This document shows positions 5,579 through 14,179 of a stretch of 28,761 bases of DNA, piece by piece; within the stretch, counting starts at the first letter, position 1; each line of letters starts with the position of its first letter. The stretch comes from Thermoguttaceae bacterium. GTDB taxonomy: Bacteria; Planctomycetota; Planctomycetia; Pirellulales; Thermoguttaceae. Under the pieces are notes generated by a model, which saw only the letters and a program-made list of their open reading frames with translations, did not search any database and was not told where the DNA came from. The stretch lies in the NCBI GenBank assembly GCA_017454585.1, contig JAFTCU010000105.1:1-28761 (forward strand), written 5' to 3'. The position numbers and the translations under genes were made by a program.

Positions 5579-8500
5579 ATGAATCTGAATCTGAAAATGA
5601 ATCAGACTGCCAGGCGAACACTGATGGTGTTTATCCTCACCATGGGGACTTTCTGTGCCTACTTCATGTTTCTGGTTCCTGTTCTGGAATCTCCCATTCG
5701 AAAAACGGAGAATTACGACTCTCCAACGATGTCTTCAGAGCAGGAATCTCCGTACGCCCAATTCTTTGATGAAGGTGATTGGGAACGTGACCCTGATTCT
5801 GGCCATTTGCTCAAGTCCAACAACATCGTGATGTTTTTCGAAAACCTTGCCATGGACGAAAGCATGAAGGTGAAAAGTGATAAATGTACGATCCTGATCG
5901 CGCCTGGAGAGACGACTTTTCCCACGACCAGGCGGCTCGATAAACCATTTCATCCCATTAAAGTCACCATTCACGAAGGGGCTGAGATACAGTTTTCCTC
6001 TGATGGGGATCAGCTCGATAGCCGACCGCTGGGCGGAAGTCTTCTGGGCCCCGTTACGATTTCTTACAAAATGCAAATCCAGGGGCACTGGATGGATTGC
6101 ATCGTTAAAACAAGCGATTTAAAGTGCGATATGCAGTCGCTTGAAACCCCACGGCCCGTTCGGTTTATGCTTGGTCCATTCTCTGCGGAAGGAAGCCGGT
6201 TCAAACTTCTTTTTGGAAAACCATCAAACGGTCAGCTCTTTTCGGGTATTCGTTCCATTCAACTCGGTCACCTGGAACACATTACGCTGAGGATCAATCC
6301 GATCCTGCTCCAGCAGATGAATTTCAAAATGACTCCCGAAGTTAAAGAGCGCGTGCGTCAGGTTTTCGGCAATCAAATGGAAATTCCTGTGACGCTGAAA
6401 TGTGATGGACCGATGATTTACGATGTGGCGAGCGGGAGCCTGAAATTTACCCAGAATGTGGTCCTTTCGTGTAATTATCCCAATGCGCCTCCTGATCGTT
6501 TGACCTGCGGAGAACTGGAAATTCGGGTCAATTCGATTTTTCAGGATCATTTGCTGAATGCAGATTCCTATCGGCTTGCGGACTCGTCACGGTCGGAAAA
6601 CCAGACTAAAACGGGCCCGGAAAACTTTTCGCCCGAGACTGGAACTCCGGTTTCCTCCTCCGCTTCGGGAGAAACTTCTGCATTGGCCGCTGGGGAAATG
6701 AAGGATTTTCCAGTTGAGTCGATTCACGCCAAACAGAGCGTGAGCCTGAGTGTTCCATCGCTCCAGTGTACTGCCGAAACTGAGAATTTGGGTTTCTTTA
6801 CCCGAAATCTGCTGCTTCAGCTTTCCGGAAATGAACAATCGACGATTCGGATGCGCCAAAACGAATTTCACGCATTCGAGCTTTCCTACACATTCCAGCC
6901 TGGAAATATGCAATCCATTGGCACGATTCAAAGCGCTCAAAAAGGAGGCTGGCTCAAGACTTCGTTCGAGGAGCAGGGGACGGAACCGCCGCAAGAGCTG
7001 ATCCTGCGCTGGTCCGGGAAACTATTGGGGACCCCGCGCGAAGCTGGACGTTACGATATTCAGGTCGCTGGTGAGGTCGTTGCTTTTTCCGACAGGTTTG
7101 GGAAGATCGAAGCGGACGCGATGTCAGCGCGTATGCGGTCTCGTACACCTGAGGACGATCAAAATGACCTGAATCTTGCTTTGGCCTTGGGCGCTTCACC
7201 CGAGGAAGCTGGCCAGGGCAGTAAACCGAAAGAGGGATCCCAACCAGAGCTTCTTCCGGAACTTCTTCGGGCACAGGGGAATATTCAGCTTCAGGTGAAT
7301 CAGGGAGGCGCTTCGCTGGATGCGTCCCTGACGAACATCGAGTTTCAGTTCCTGAAACCGTCCACTCTTCCGCCGGAGCTTCAGCAGATCAAAAAAGCAG
7401 AACGTCAGCAGGTCCCAGGGGGCGCATCTCCCTTGGGAGGCTTTATGCAGGCCGGAAACAGACCGCAGGATCCCTCGTTGGGAGATGAGTCAAAAATACG
7501 TCATTTTTCTCTGGACGCTGGAGATTTGAAAGGTCAGATACTGCTTTTGCCTGGTAAAGAAGGATTTTTTATTCGGAGAGTGGCACTGGAAGGTACAGAG
7601 CAAGCCCCGATCCTGCTTCGTGAGGAAGATCCAATGCTCACGAGCGAACAGAAGGTTTCACTTCAGGCACGGCGGGTTTTTTTGCAGGACCTTCATCCAC
7701 AGACGCTTCAATGCGAGATTTCAGGCCCGGGTTCCTATTTGTCCGGTTTAGGGGTCCGTTTGGAAAGTTCTCAAATGGCGCTGAATTGTGCCGCCAACCG
7801 GATCGATATTACTGGTGCCGGAAAGATGCACGTTTACACCAGAGAGAACGCGGGAATGGGGCTGAATTACTCCTCCATGACGGAAACACTCATTTCTTGG
7901 GAGAAAGGACTTTCCTTTAATGGTCAGAAAATTGCTGCCAAGGATCAGGTTCAGATCAAAATGGGCTATACTTCTCTCTGTGCCGATTTGATTTACGCAG
8001 ATCTCGCCGAGCGGATCCAGCTCAGCTCGCCGCCGCAGATTTCCTCGAAGGGAGAGATCTCGGCCATGGATTTCTTCCAGAACGTGTCAGCGGAGCATAA
8101 CGTGAAGCTCTTGCACAAGAATTTTACGCCGATGGCCGAAATGACGGATATTTTTGAGTTAAACACGGATTTCCTGAATTTCTTCCCGGAAACGTTGACG
8201 GTGAGTGTTACAGGGACCGGCTCTTTGCGCCTCACTCATCTGGGGTCTGTTGGGAATGTTTTACCCGAGGGAGGGACTTCCGCGCTGGAATTTGAACCCG
8301 ATACATATAAGAAGAAAGAATGGTTCCAGATTTTGATGGAGTATAATCAGGGAATTACGGGAAAACTCGCGGAGGGGGAATTCAGCGTCAAAGGACGAAT
8401 TTCCGCCCTCGCCCAGCCGGTTCCAAACCTGGAATACAGAATTACCGAAACACGCATCGATCCAAGGAAAATTCCCGAAAAGGGGTTCCAGTTCCGGTGT

Positions 8501-8824
8501 GAGGAGATTTTCGTGAACCAAATTCCGACGATTCAGGGCGGTTCTTTCCAGATGGAAGACTTCAATGAAAAAAAGGTGGAGATCCAGGCCAGACGAAACG
8601 TACACCTGGAAAACAGTACACTCTCCGTGGAAGGCTCTGTGCTGAAGTATTCGCAGGAAAAAGACACCTGCTCGATCGAGGGGGAACCCAATATCCCGGT
8701 TTACATCGTTCAGCAGGAATTTCGTGGAGGACGCCGGAACGAAACAAAGGCAGGAAGTGTGGACGTGAATCTGAAAACGATGAAGTTCAAGGCGTATAAT
8801 ATCACGATCGACAGCGCGTTCTAA
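5579..8824 (+). CDS. Giant LptC/LptA (OstA)-like lipopolysaccharide-transport protein
   Basis: A 1081-residue protein with one N-terminal membrane segment (about residues 13-35, TLMVFILTMGTFCAYFMFLV) and a long, beta-rich periplasmic part. The end of the protein (about residues 1010-1075) has the repeating strand pattern of OstA/LptA domains: NVHLENSTLSVEGSVLKYSQ, then CSIEGEPNIPVYI, then GSVDVNLKTMKFKAYNITI. LptC anchors to the inner membrane and LptA bridges the periplasm with the same beta-jellyroll fold, so a single protein could do both. Proteobacterial LptC and LptA are each only about 190 residues. There are low-complexity Ser/Glu/Gly linkers near residues 335-375 and 535-565. Its place directly after kdsC supports an LPS role. 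A ribosome site AGGGAG supports the ATG at 5579. The assignment rests on topology, fold pattern and context, not on an alignment; an AsmA-like lipid-transport protein is an alternative. Confidence 0.6.
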   Translation: MNLNLKMNQTARRTLMVFILTMGTFCAYFMFLVPVLESPIRKTENYDSPTMSSEQESPYAQFFDEGDWERDPDSGHLLKSNNIVMFFENLAMDESMKVKSDKCTILIAPGETTFPTTRRLDKPFHPIKVTIHEGAEIQFSSDGDQLDSRPLGGSLLGPVTISYKMQIQGHWMDCIVKTSDLKCDMQSLETPRPVRFMLGPFSAEGSRFKLLFGKPSNGQLFSGIRSIQLGHLEHITLRINPILLQQMNFKMTPEVKERVRQVFGNQMEIPVTLKCDGPMIYDVASGSLKFTQNVVLSCNYPNAPPDRLTCGELEIRVNSIFQDHLLNADSYRLADSSRSENQTKTGPENFSPETGTPVSSSASGETSALAAGEMKDFPVESIHAKQSVSLSVPSLQCTAETENLGFFTRNLLLQLSGNEQSTIRMRQNEFHAFELSYTFQPGNMQSIGTIQSAQKGGWLKTSFEEQGTEPPQELILRWSGKLLGTPREAGRYDIQVAGEVVAFSDRFGKIEADAMSARMRSRTPEDDQNDLNLALALGASPEEAGQGSKPKEGSQPELLPELLRAQGNIQLQVNQGGASLDASLTNIEFQFLKPSTLPPELQQIKKAERQQVPGGASPLGGFMQAGNRPQDPSLGDESKIRHFSLDAGDLKGQILLLPGKEGFFIRRVALEGTEQAPILLREEDPMLTSEQKVSLQARRVFLQDLHPQTLQCEISGPGSYLSGLGVRLESSQMALNCAANRIDITGAGKMHVYTRENAGMGLNYSSMTETLISWEKGLSFNGQKIAAKDQVQIKMGYTSLCADLIYADLAERIQLSSPPQISSKGEISAMDFFQNVSAEHNVKLLHKNFTPMAEMTDIFELNTDFLNFFPETLTVSVTGTGSLRLTHLGSVGNVLPEGGTSALEFEPDTYKKKEWFQILMEYNQGITGKLAEGEFSVKGRISALAQPVPNLEYRITETRIDPRKIPEKGFQFRCEEIFVNQIPTIQGGSFQMEDFNEKKVEIQARRNVHLENSTLSVEGSVLKYSQEKDTCSIEGEPNIPVYIVQQEFRGGRRNETKAGSVDVNLKTMKFKAYNITIDSAF

Positions 8825-8838
8825 AAAGAAAAAATAAA

Positions 8839-8883
8839 AAAACTGACCCAATCATCAGGACTTTTAACGATTGGATCAGTTTT
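8839..8883. terminator. Bidirectional terminator between the LptC/A-like gene and the small 83-aa gene
   Basis: AAAACTGA-c-CCAATC (8839-8853) pairs with GATTGG-a-TCAGTTTT (8869-8883), a 14-pair stem with one mismatch, flanked by A and T runs. Confidence 0.8.
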
Positions 8884-8901
8884 GCCTTGAACCAGCCAGT
8901 T

Positions 8902-9153
8902 TTAACCCAGGTCTTTCACCAACTTCGCGAGCATTGCGGGATCTTTCGACTCCATAATGATTTGGATCCGTGTTTCCGGGACTTTCAGTCTGCGCATAAT
9001 TTCTTCCGCGCGTTTCCAGCTGTTCGCGAGTTTTTTGCCCTCGGCGAGATAAAGATCTGTCGCGAGTTCACCGAGACGCTGGCGGCCCAAATCGTCGTAA
9101 TTGTCGTAGTAACGCTTGATGATTTTTTGCTGGTAGGGTGTGTAATCCGTCAT
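8902..9153 (-). CDS. Small conserved-looking helical protein, 83 aa, function unknown
   Basis: The protein starts MTDYTPYQQKIIKRYYDN, has no signal peptide or membrane segment, and is predicted almost wholly helical with alternating charge (LGELATDLYLAEGKKLANSW, then AEEIMRRLKVPETRIQ). To my recollection planctomycete genomes encode proteins of this style and length, but I cannot name a family. It follows the 608-aa secreted protein gene after 12 bases and has an AGAGGAA ribosome site, so the two are probably cotranscribed. The C-terminus ends just before a bidirectional terminator. Confidence 0.75.
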   Translation of the reverse strand: MTDYTPYQQKIIKRYYDNYDDLGRQRLGELATDLYLAEGKKLANSWKRAEEIMRRLKVPETRIQIIMESKDPAMLAKLVKDLG

Positions 9154-9165
9154 TCACGGTTCCTC

Positions 9166-10992
9166 TCAAAGTGCGTTCATCATGATCAGGCCAGGAAGCA
9201 TACCGATGATTTTCAGAAGTCCTTCTTCTCCCAGGACTTGTATCTGAAAATCATTTTCCGAAGCGTCCATCGTCATACGGAGGTTGGTCTTTTCCGTGTC
9301 CTCCATCATTTCGTTCAGGACCCCCATCAGGGATTCGATCTTTTTCATGTCCTTCAGAGCATCTTCTTCAGACTTTTCCTCAAAGAGTTCCTCTTCATCC
9401 TCTTCTTCGGCTTCGCCTGGGGTAATCGTTTTTGTTTCGATTTTTCCCCCGAAACCAACAAGTTTGTTTTCGCGGGCGAAAACCATAAATTCCTCGAGGT
9501 AACTGAACAAGGCGCGCAGATCGATCGAGGACTCGGAAAGATGTTGAGCCGGCTGATGGTTCAGACATTCTCCCAGCTTTTCGATCGGATTGCTTCCAAT
9601 GCCAACATAAAGTTGATCGTCTTTTCCTCCAACGACGAACGTGAGAGTTTCACCGATCCAGGTTTTCAGGGCTTCCAGTTCGTTCTCATCGCCTTTTTCT
9701 TCGATCTGATCGTTGATGATCCGGAATAATTCACCCGTCGGAACTGTCAGCTGACTGAATGTCATACCATGGGCCTTGACATTGGTCTGGAACCACTCGT
9801 CCTTGAATTTGTCGCCTGTTTTCTGTTTCAGGAGTTCTACGGATTTTTCGCAAAGCTCCTGCATTTTCGCGAGCTGGGTAGTAGTCGAGGCGTAAATCAG
9901 ATTGTGTGCGCCGATTTTCCCGTCCAGAACGTAACCGGATTGATTCTCTGACTGACTGAACATTTCTTCCAGGATCGGTTTCACCAAGTCGGAGCTGAAA
10001 AGTTTTTTGCCGTCTTCGCCAAGAAGCTTTTCCAGATTTTTGAGGGTAATATTAGTCTGAATATTCCGGACTTCTTCAGAACTTGGAATACTCATCGAAA
10101 TGCCATACCCGCGAAATAGCCCCGGTGCCTGTGCGAAACCTGTGAAACGGGGCTTCTTGCTGTATGTGCTTTTCAGGAGCTTCAATCCTTCCGAATCGGG
10201 GAAGAAAGAAACCAGCGTGTTCAGGGCCAGTGTTTTTTCGTCCGGATTGACACCGATTCCCATCGAGATCATCCGCATGGAGTCCAGAAGCGCTTTCAAC
10301 TGTTTTTTCTGCTCCTCGGCCTGTTTTTTGCGCAGCTCAAACTCTTCGTCCGTTTCATCTTCCTCTTTTTCGAGCGCCAGTTCGGAACCTTCGCTAAACG
10401 CCACGGAGACCTGGACCGGAAGTTCCGGAAAACCCTGCGGGTCAAATGTGAGCTGAAGGCTCTGACCATCTTTCATCAGGAAAAAGATTTTCGGGTCCAC
10501 GGAATCCAACTGGGCCAGCTGACGTTCGTCCGTCACAAGCCACGTGAAACCACCGACTTCTTTCAGGTACCAACCATCCCATTCAATGACCCCGTCTTCA
10601 CGTTGGGTGAATTCCAGATCAATATCCTGCTTTTTCGTCAGAAAGTCGAGCAGGGTAGAGGCTTCTTTGATCGGGAAGCAGAAAATCAGGGCCGTATTGT
10701 CGGCGGATTCGCCTTTAAATCTCTGCAGGGCCACACCAATCGGAGCGTTCAGGTCAGCGGCTTTCATCATGTCTTTACCAAGGTAAAAACGAACAGGTCC
10801 TTCCACCAGAGATGCAAATGCCGGGTTCGAGGAGGTTTCCCCGATGGTTTTCAGGTCGTTCATGAACGAATTCCAGCTGGAAACACTGAGCGTCATGAAT
10901 GTCTGGATTTCCGATTCTGCCCGAGCGAAACCGCCAAGGGTGAAACAAAATAAAAGGAGAGGCAAAAGCCAGCTTTGAAGTTTTGAAATCAT
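9166..10992 (-). CDS. Large secreted protein, 608 aa, function unknown
   Basis: The protein has a signal peptide (SWLLPLLLFCFTLGGFARAES, cleavage after ARA) and a long periplasmic or exported chain with no membrane segment. Residues about 35-190 contain alternating strands and helices with phrases such as GPVRFYLGKDM, PIGVALQRF and GFTWLVTDERQLAQL. A highly charged, Glu/Lys-rich helix follows near 205-235 (EKEEDETDEEFELRKKQAEEQ is its core), and a second acidic stretch lies near 530-555. The C-terminus is hydrophobic and helical. I do not recognise a named domain; similar long secreted proteins of unknown role are frequent in planctomycetes. A near-consensus promoter lies about 100 bases upstream and an AAGGA site precedes the ATG. 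The 83-aa gene is directly downstream. Confidence 0.8.
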   Translation of the reverse strand: MISKLQSWLLPLLLFCFTLGGFARAESEIQTFMTLSVSSWNSFMNDLKTIGETSSNPAFASLVEGPVRFYLGKDMMKAADLNAPIGVALQRFKGESADNTALIFCFPIKEASTLLDFLTKKQDIDLEFTQREDGVIEWDGWYLKEVGGFTWLVTDERQLAQLDSVDPKIFFLMKDGQSLQLTFDPQGFPELPVQVSVAFSEGSELALEKEEDETDEEFELRKKQAEEQKKQLKALLDSMRMISMGIGVNPDEKTLALNTLVSFFPDSEGLKLLKSTYSKKPRFTGFAQAPGLFRGYGISMSIPSSEEVRNIQTNITLKNLEKLLGEDGKKLFSSDLVKPILEEMFSQSENQSGYVLDGKIGAHNLIYASTTTQLAKMQELCEKSVELLKQKTGDKFKDEWFQTNVKAHGMTFSQLTVPTGELFRIINDQIEEKGDENELEALKTWIGETLTFVVGGKDDQLYVGIGSNPIEKLGECLNHQPAQHLSESSIDLRALFSYLEEFMVFARENKLVGFGGKIETKTITPGEAEEEDEEELFEEKSEEDALKDMKKIESLMGVLNEMMEDTEKTNLRMTMDASENDFQIQVLGEEGLLKIIGMLPGLIMMNAL

Positions 10993-11094
10993 TGGAAAAT
11001 CCTTATTCCGGATAGTTTAGAAAATGAATCGATAAACGCGGCGACTTCTGAAAATCTCGTTTCCATAAAAAGTCACGGTACTATTTAACCCTAT

Positions 11095-11123
11095 ATTATA
11101 ATATGGGACAAATGCGTTGTCAA
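11095..11123 (-). promoter_or_regulatory. Consensus sigma-70 promoter for the 608-aa secreted protein
   Basis: On the minus strand, perfect TTGACA (11118-11123), 17-base spacer, perfect TATAAT (11095-11100). This is the best promoter for a protein gene in the window and suggests strong expression. The leader is about 95 bases. Confidence 0.85.
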
Positions 11124-11159
11124 GGCAGTCTGGGAAAATATTTTCGGGAAATATTAGTA

Positions 11160-12101
11160 TCACTCAGGCATAAAGGTTGGCATAACGATCCCCCTTGGCG
11201 CGTCGCAGCCGCCGAGGCACTGACCGACATGGATCTCCGTATTTCTCGCCCCCCAGGAATAGAGCGTCCGAATGGCTTCCGAGCACTTGGAGGGAACGAG
11301 GAAGATTGGTGTTGCGCCCTGTTTTTTGCGAGCGGAAAGAGCGGTGAAGATCAACGCCAGCATCTGGTTTTCAGTTTGCATCACGCCAGGCCCCAGCATA
11401 CAGCTTCCCGGGTCAAAGACGGAACCCAGAACTGCGCCGATTTTCCCATCGGAGTCTTCCAGGACCCACGTTTTCCAAATCCCGTCCGTATTCTGGATGA
11501 AGTACGTATAATCCCGTTCATGTTCCAATCCGGTTTGTGACCTTTCAAGAGCGACGATTCCCGGAACGTCCTCCGGGACCGCTTCACGAACTCGGCCCAC
11601 AAGTACCTGGACTTCAGGCGAAAACCGAATCGCATCCGGCTCAAAATTCGGGATCATCAGGTCCTGGTAAATCTCATACGGAATAAAGCCGAGCCGACTG
11701 TAAACCGAGAAAGAATCAAGATTCATCGCGCTTGAAACCAGACGCAGAGGTTTAGCAGCGGCCTGAGCCATTGCCGCGATGTGAGTCATGATTTTCGGTG
11801 CGATGTGCTTCCCGAACGCATCCGGGTGAACGTTCAGGATCCCGAGAGAAATATGCGTTTTGCGGGGATGAACGAAACAGGACCCTACGATTCGGTTTTC
11901 GTCAGAATCCCACGCAATGATCGTGTTTTCCAGGCCATCGAGAGCGGCGTAGGTCCGCGGGAAAAGAAGCCCACAATCTGGTTCGGCAGAAAAAGCCTTA
12001 AACCCCCGGTTTTTCTCGTACCAGGCGTTTGTGGAGTGGTAAATCAGGTGGGCGATTTCGAGCCACTGCTCGGGGCGTGCGGTTTGAATGGTGACGGGCA
12101 T
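11160..12101 (-). CDS. GNAT-fold acetyltransferase-like protein, probably two tandem GNAT domains
   Basis: A 313-residue protein. The first half follows GNAT order: TARPEQWLEIAHLIYHSTN (N-terminal strand and helix), IIAWDSDENRIVGSCFVHP, then the acetyl-CoA-site strand and turn LGILNVHPDAFGKHIAPKIMTHI (about 87-109), and SVYSRLGFIPYEIYQDLMI. The pyrophosphate-binding loop, normally Q/R-x-x-G-x-G/A, reads AFGKHIA and is degenerate. The second half restarts with VREAVPEDVPGIVALERSQ, again like a GNAT N-terminus, and contains WKTWVLEDSDGKIGAVLGSVF. The substrate cannot be read from the sequence. The ribosome site AAAGGAA supports the start. It lies between rpoD and the promoter of the 608-aa gene and seems to be its own unit. 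Confidence 0.7.
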   Translation of the reverse strand: MPVTIQTARPEQWLEIAHLIYHSTNAWYEKNRGFKAFSAEPDCGLLFPRTYAALDGLENTIIAWDSDENRIVGSCFVHPRKTHISLGILNVHPDAFGKHIAPKIMTHIAAMAQAAAKPLRLVSSAMNLDSFSVYSRLGFIPYEIYQDLMIPNFEPDAIRFSPEVQVLVGRVREAVPEDVPGIVALERSQTGLEHERDYTYFIQNTDGIWKTWVLEDSDGKIGAVLGSVFDPGSCMLGPGVMQTENQMLALIFTALSARKKQGATPIFLVPSKCSEAIRTLYSWGARNTEIHVGQCLGGCDAPRGIVMPTFMPE

Positions 12102-12153
12102 AAGGTTCCTTTCTGTCGGAAAGTCACAGGACGAACGTCCGTGATTTATGGTC

Positions 12154-12178
12154 TAAAAACAAAGGCCGCGGCCAGCGG
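12154..12178 (-). terminator. Likely terminator of the dnaG-rpoD unit
   Basis: On the minus strand, CCGC-TGGCC-GCGG followed by CCTTTGTTTTT, about 90 bases after the rpoD stop codon. The stem is short (4 bp) but GC-rich. Confidence 0.45.
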
Positions 12179-12267
12179 TCTGGTTCTGGAAAAAATGAAA
12201 ATGTATTTTCTTTTTTCAACGAGCCGAAACGCTGACTACGACCTCTTTCTGGCGCATACAGTCAAAA

Positions 12268-13998
12268 TCAGTTGACTTTTTCCAGGAATCCGACCAGTTG
12301 CTGGCACCGGTTCGGCTGCTGGAGTTTCTTCATGGCCTTTGTTTCGATCTGACGAATACGCTCACGAGTCACGTGAAAGATTTTCCCCAGCTCTTCCAGT
12401 GTGTAGCAGTACCCGTTATCAAGTCCGTAACGCAAACGGATGATTCGGCGTTCACGGGGTGAAAGCGTATTAAGGATTGCTTCCAGTTTGTCATGAAGCA
12501 TTTCGTTCGAGGCGACGTGTTCCGGCTTCTCCATGCGCGTGTCATCTACGAACTCATTGAAACAGTTATCGTCATTGTCGCCGATTGGACGATCAAGGCT
12601 GATCGGGTTTCTGGAGAAGTTCGTGACACGATTGTAGTCTTCGATGGAAAGTTTGGCGGCTTTCGCGGCTTCTTCCTGAGTGGGCTCACGGCCAAGTTCC
12701 TGCTGAAGAGCCTGCTGGGAATGACGCATTTTCGTCATGAGGTCGATCATGTGGACCGGAATGCGGATCGTCCGGGCCTGTTCGGAAATGGCACGGGTAA
12801 TCGCCTGGCGGATCCACCAGGTCGCGTAGGTTGAAAATTTGTTACCGCGGCGGTACTCGTATTTGTCAACGGCACGCATGAGGCCGGTATTCCCTTCCTG
12901 AATCAAATCGAGGAAGCTCAAACCACGGTTCCGGAACCGTTTCGCGACGGAAACCACCAGACGCAGATTCCCGCAAGAGAGTTGGCTCTTCGCATTTTCG
13001 TATTCTTTGCAGCATTGCTTCATGTGAGCCACCCGGCGGGACAAACCGGAGGGACGGTCGTGCGTGAGCATCATTAAATTGTAGAGTTCCCGGCGTAACT
13101 GATGGCGGCGCAGGGGAGACAGGGACGATTTACCGGTACGAAGTTTCTCGCGCAATTCCAGCATCCGGTTCGCAAGCTGCTCAAGCTGGGTCGTCATGGC
13201 GTGGATCCGGCGTGTGCGCAGACTTAACTCCTCAACAAGGTAGATCATTTTGCGGCGAATATTCAGAAATTGTTTGCGCGCTTCACGTTTTTCTTCGGAG
13301 GAGGTTTTGTGGGAGATCATTTTCTTGAAGCAGCGCGTGCTTCGGCGGGAAAGAGCGTCCAGTGTCGCGAGGTTTTCCGGCATTCGGGCCAGGATTTGTT
13401 CTTTGCTCAGTTCTTCCGTCATGGAGACTTTGATCGTACGGTCGAACGGAAGGGAACCGCTATGGACTTTTTTCAGCGTGTTAATCGTGTGGCGCATGGA
13501 GACGAAGCTGCTCAGAATCGCACGGCGGAATTTTTTGCGCAGCCTCTCGATTTTACGGGCAAGCCGCATTTCTTCTTCCCGTGACAGAAGCGGGATGTCT
13601 GACATGTCAGCCATGTAAACACGGATGGGGTCAGCGCCAGTCCTGGACGGGGGTTCGTCAGAAATGTCGTCGAGGAAGAAAGAGCCGTTTTCTTCGTCAT
13701 CGTAGAAATCATCTTCATCGCGTATGCGTGAAGAGGAATGAACCGGGAGGTCAATGGGAAATTCTTCAGAAAAGTCCAGATCCTCTATGGATGCTTCCGA
13801 CCCGCCGTAGGTCATTGGCTCCATCGCCTTTTCAAGGAGAAGAATCCCTGCTTTTTCAATGCTCTGGTAGATCTCCTGAATGTCGTACGCGCTGAGATTT
13901 TCCGAGGCGAAATACTGTTGTACCTCGCTGAAGGTCAAGCATCCCTGCTGTTTGCCGCGTTCGATCAAAGGCTGGACTTTTTCTTTTAACAAATTCAT
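12268..13998 (-). CDS. rpoD: Primary RNA polymerase sigma factor (sigma-70/SigA)
   Basis: A 576-residue housekeeping sigma factor that directs RNA polymerase to promoters. Region 1.1-like helices are at residues 1-55, an acidic linker at 70-120, region 1.2 at 122-150 ([21 protein letters not shown]), and a non-conserved insert at about 150-335. Region 2 (335-410) includes [12 protein letters not shown], the core-binding segment and the -10-recognition helix [15 protein letters not shown]. Region 3 follows, and region 4 (about 510-570) has the -35 recognition helix [17 protein letters not shown]. The ATG at 13998 is chosen because AAGGAG lies seven bases upstream; an in-frame ATG 15 bases earlier overlaps that site. 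dnaG lies 181 bases upstream on the same strand, the classic dnaG-rpoD order. The TTGACA/TATAAT promoters seen in the window fit this factor. Confidence 0.95.
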   Translation of the reverse strand: MNLLKEKVQPLIERGKQQGCLTFSEVQQYFASENLSAYDIQEIYQSIEKAGILLLEKAMEPMTYGGSEASIEDLDFSEEFPIDLPVHSSSRIRDEDDFYDDEENGSFFLDDISDEPPSRTGADPIRVYMADMSDIPLLSREEEMRLARKIERLRKKFRRAILSSFVSMRHTINTLKKVHSGSLPFDRTIKVSMTEELSKEQILARMPENLATLDALSRRSTRCFKKMISHKTSSEEKREARKQFLNIRRKMIYLVEELSLRTRRIHAMTTQLEQLANRMLELREKLRTGKSSLSPLRRHQLRRELYNLMMLTHDRPSGLSRRVAHMKQCCKEYENAKSQLSCGNLRLVVSVAKRFRNRGLSFLDLIQEGNTGLMRAVDKYEYRRGNKFSTYATWWIRQAITRAISEQARTIRIPVHMIDLMTKMRHSQQALQQELGREPTQEEAAKAAKLSIEDYNRVTNFSRNPISLDRPIGDNDDNCFNEFVDDTRMEKPEHVASNEMLHDKLEAILNTLSPRERRIIRLRYGLDNGYCYTLEELGKIFHVTRERIRQIETKAMKKLQQPNRCQQLVGFLEKVN

Positions 13999-14179
13999 GT
14001 CATCTCCTTGCATCTTCCCTGATGCACTAAGGTTCCAATCGAATTAAACCGTTTTTTCGTGAAAATTTCACTATCAGCCGTGACTCTGCCCCAGACTGAT
14101 GAACGGAAGTGAATTTTGTGTTCGGTAGTAGTGAAGGAGTCAGGAAAAAACGTTTCCATACGGTTTTGTCCTGAATTAT

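Noticed and set aside
8887..9729. A 280-codon plus-strand frame opposite the 608-aa and 83-aa genes
   Set aside because: It is very rich in Phe and His, lacks a ribosome site and covers two convincing minus-strand genes with a consensus promoter.
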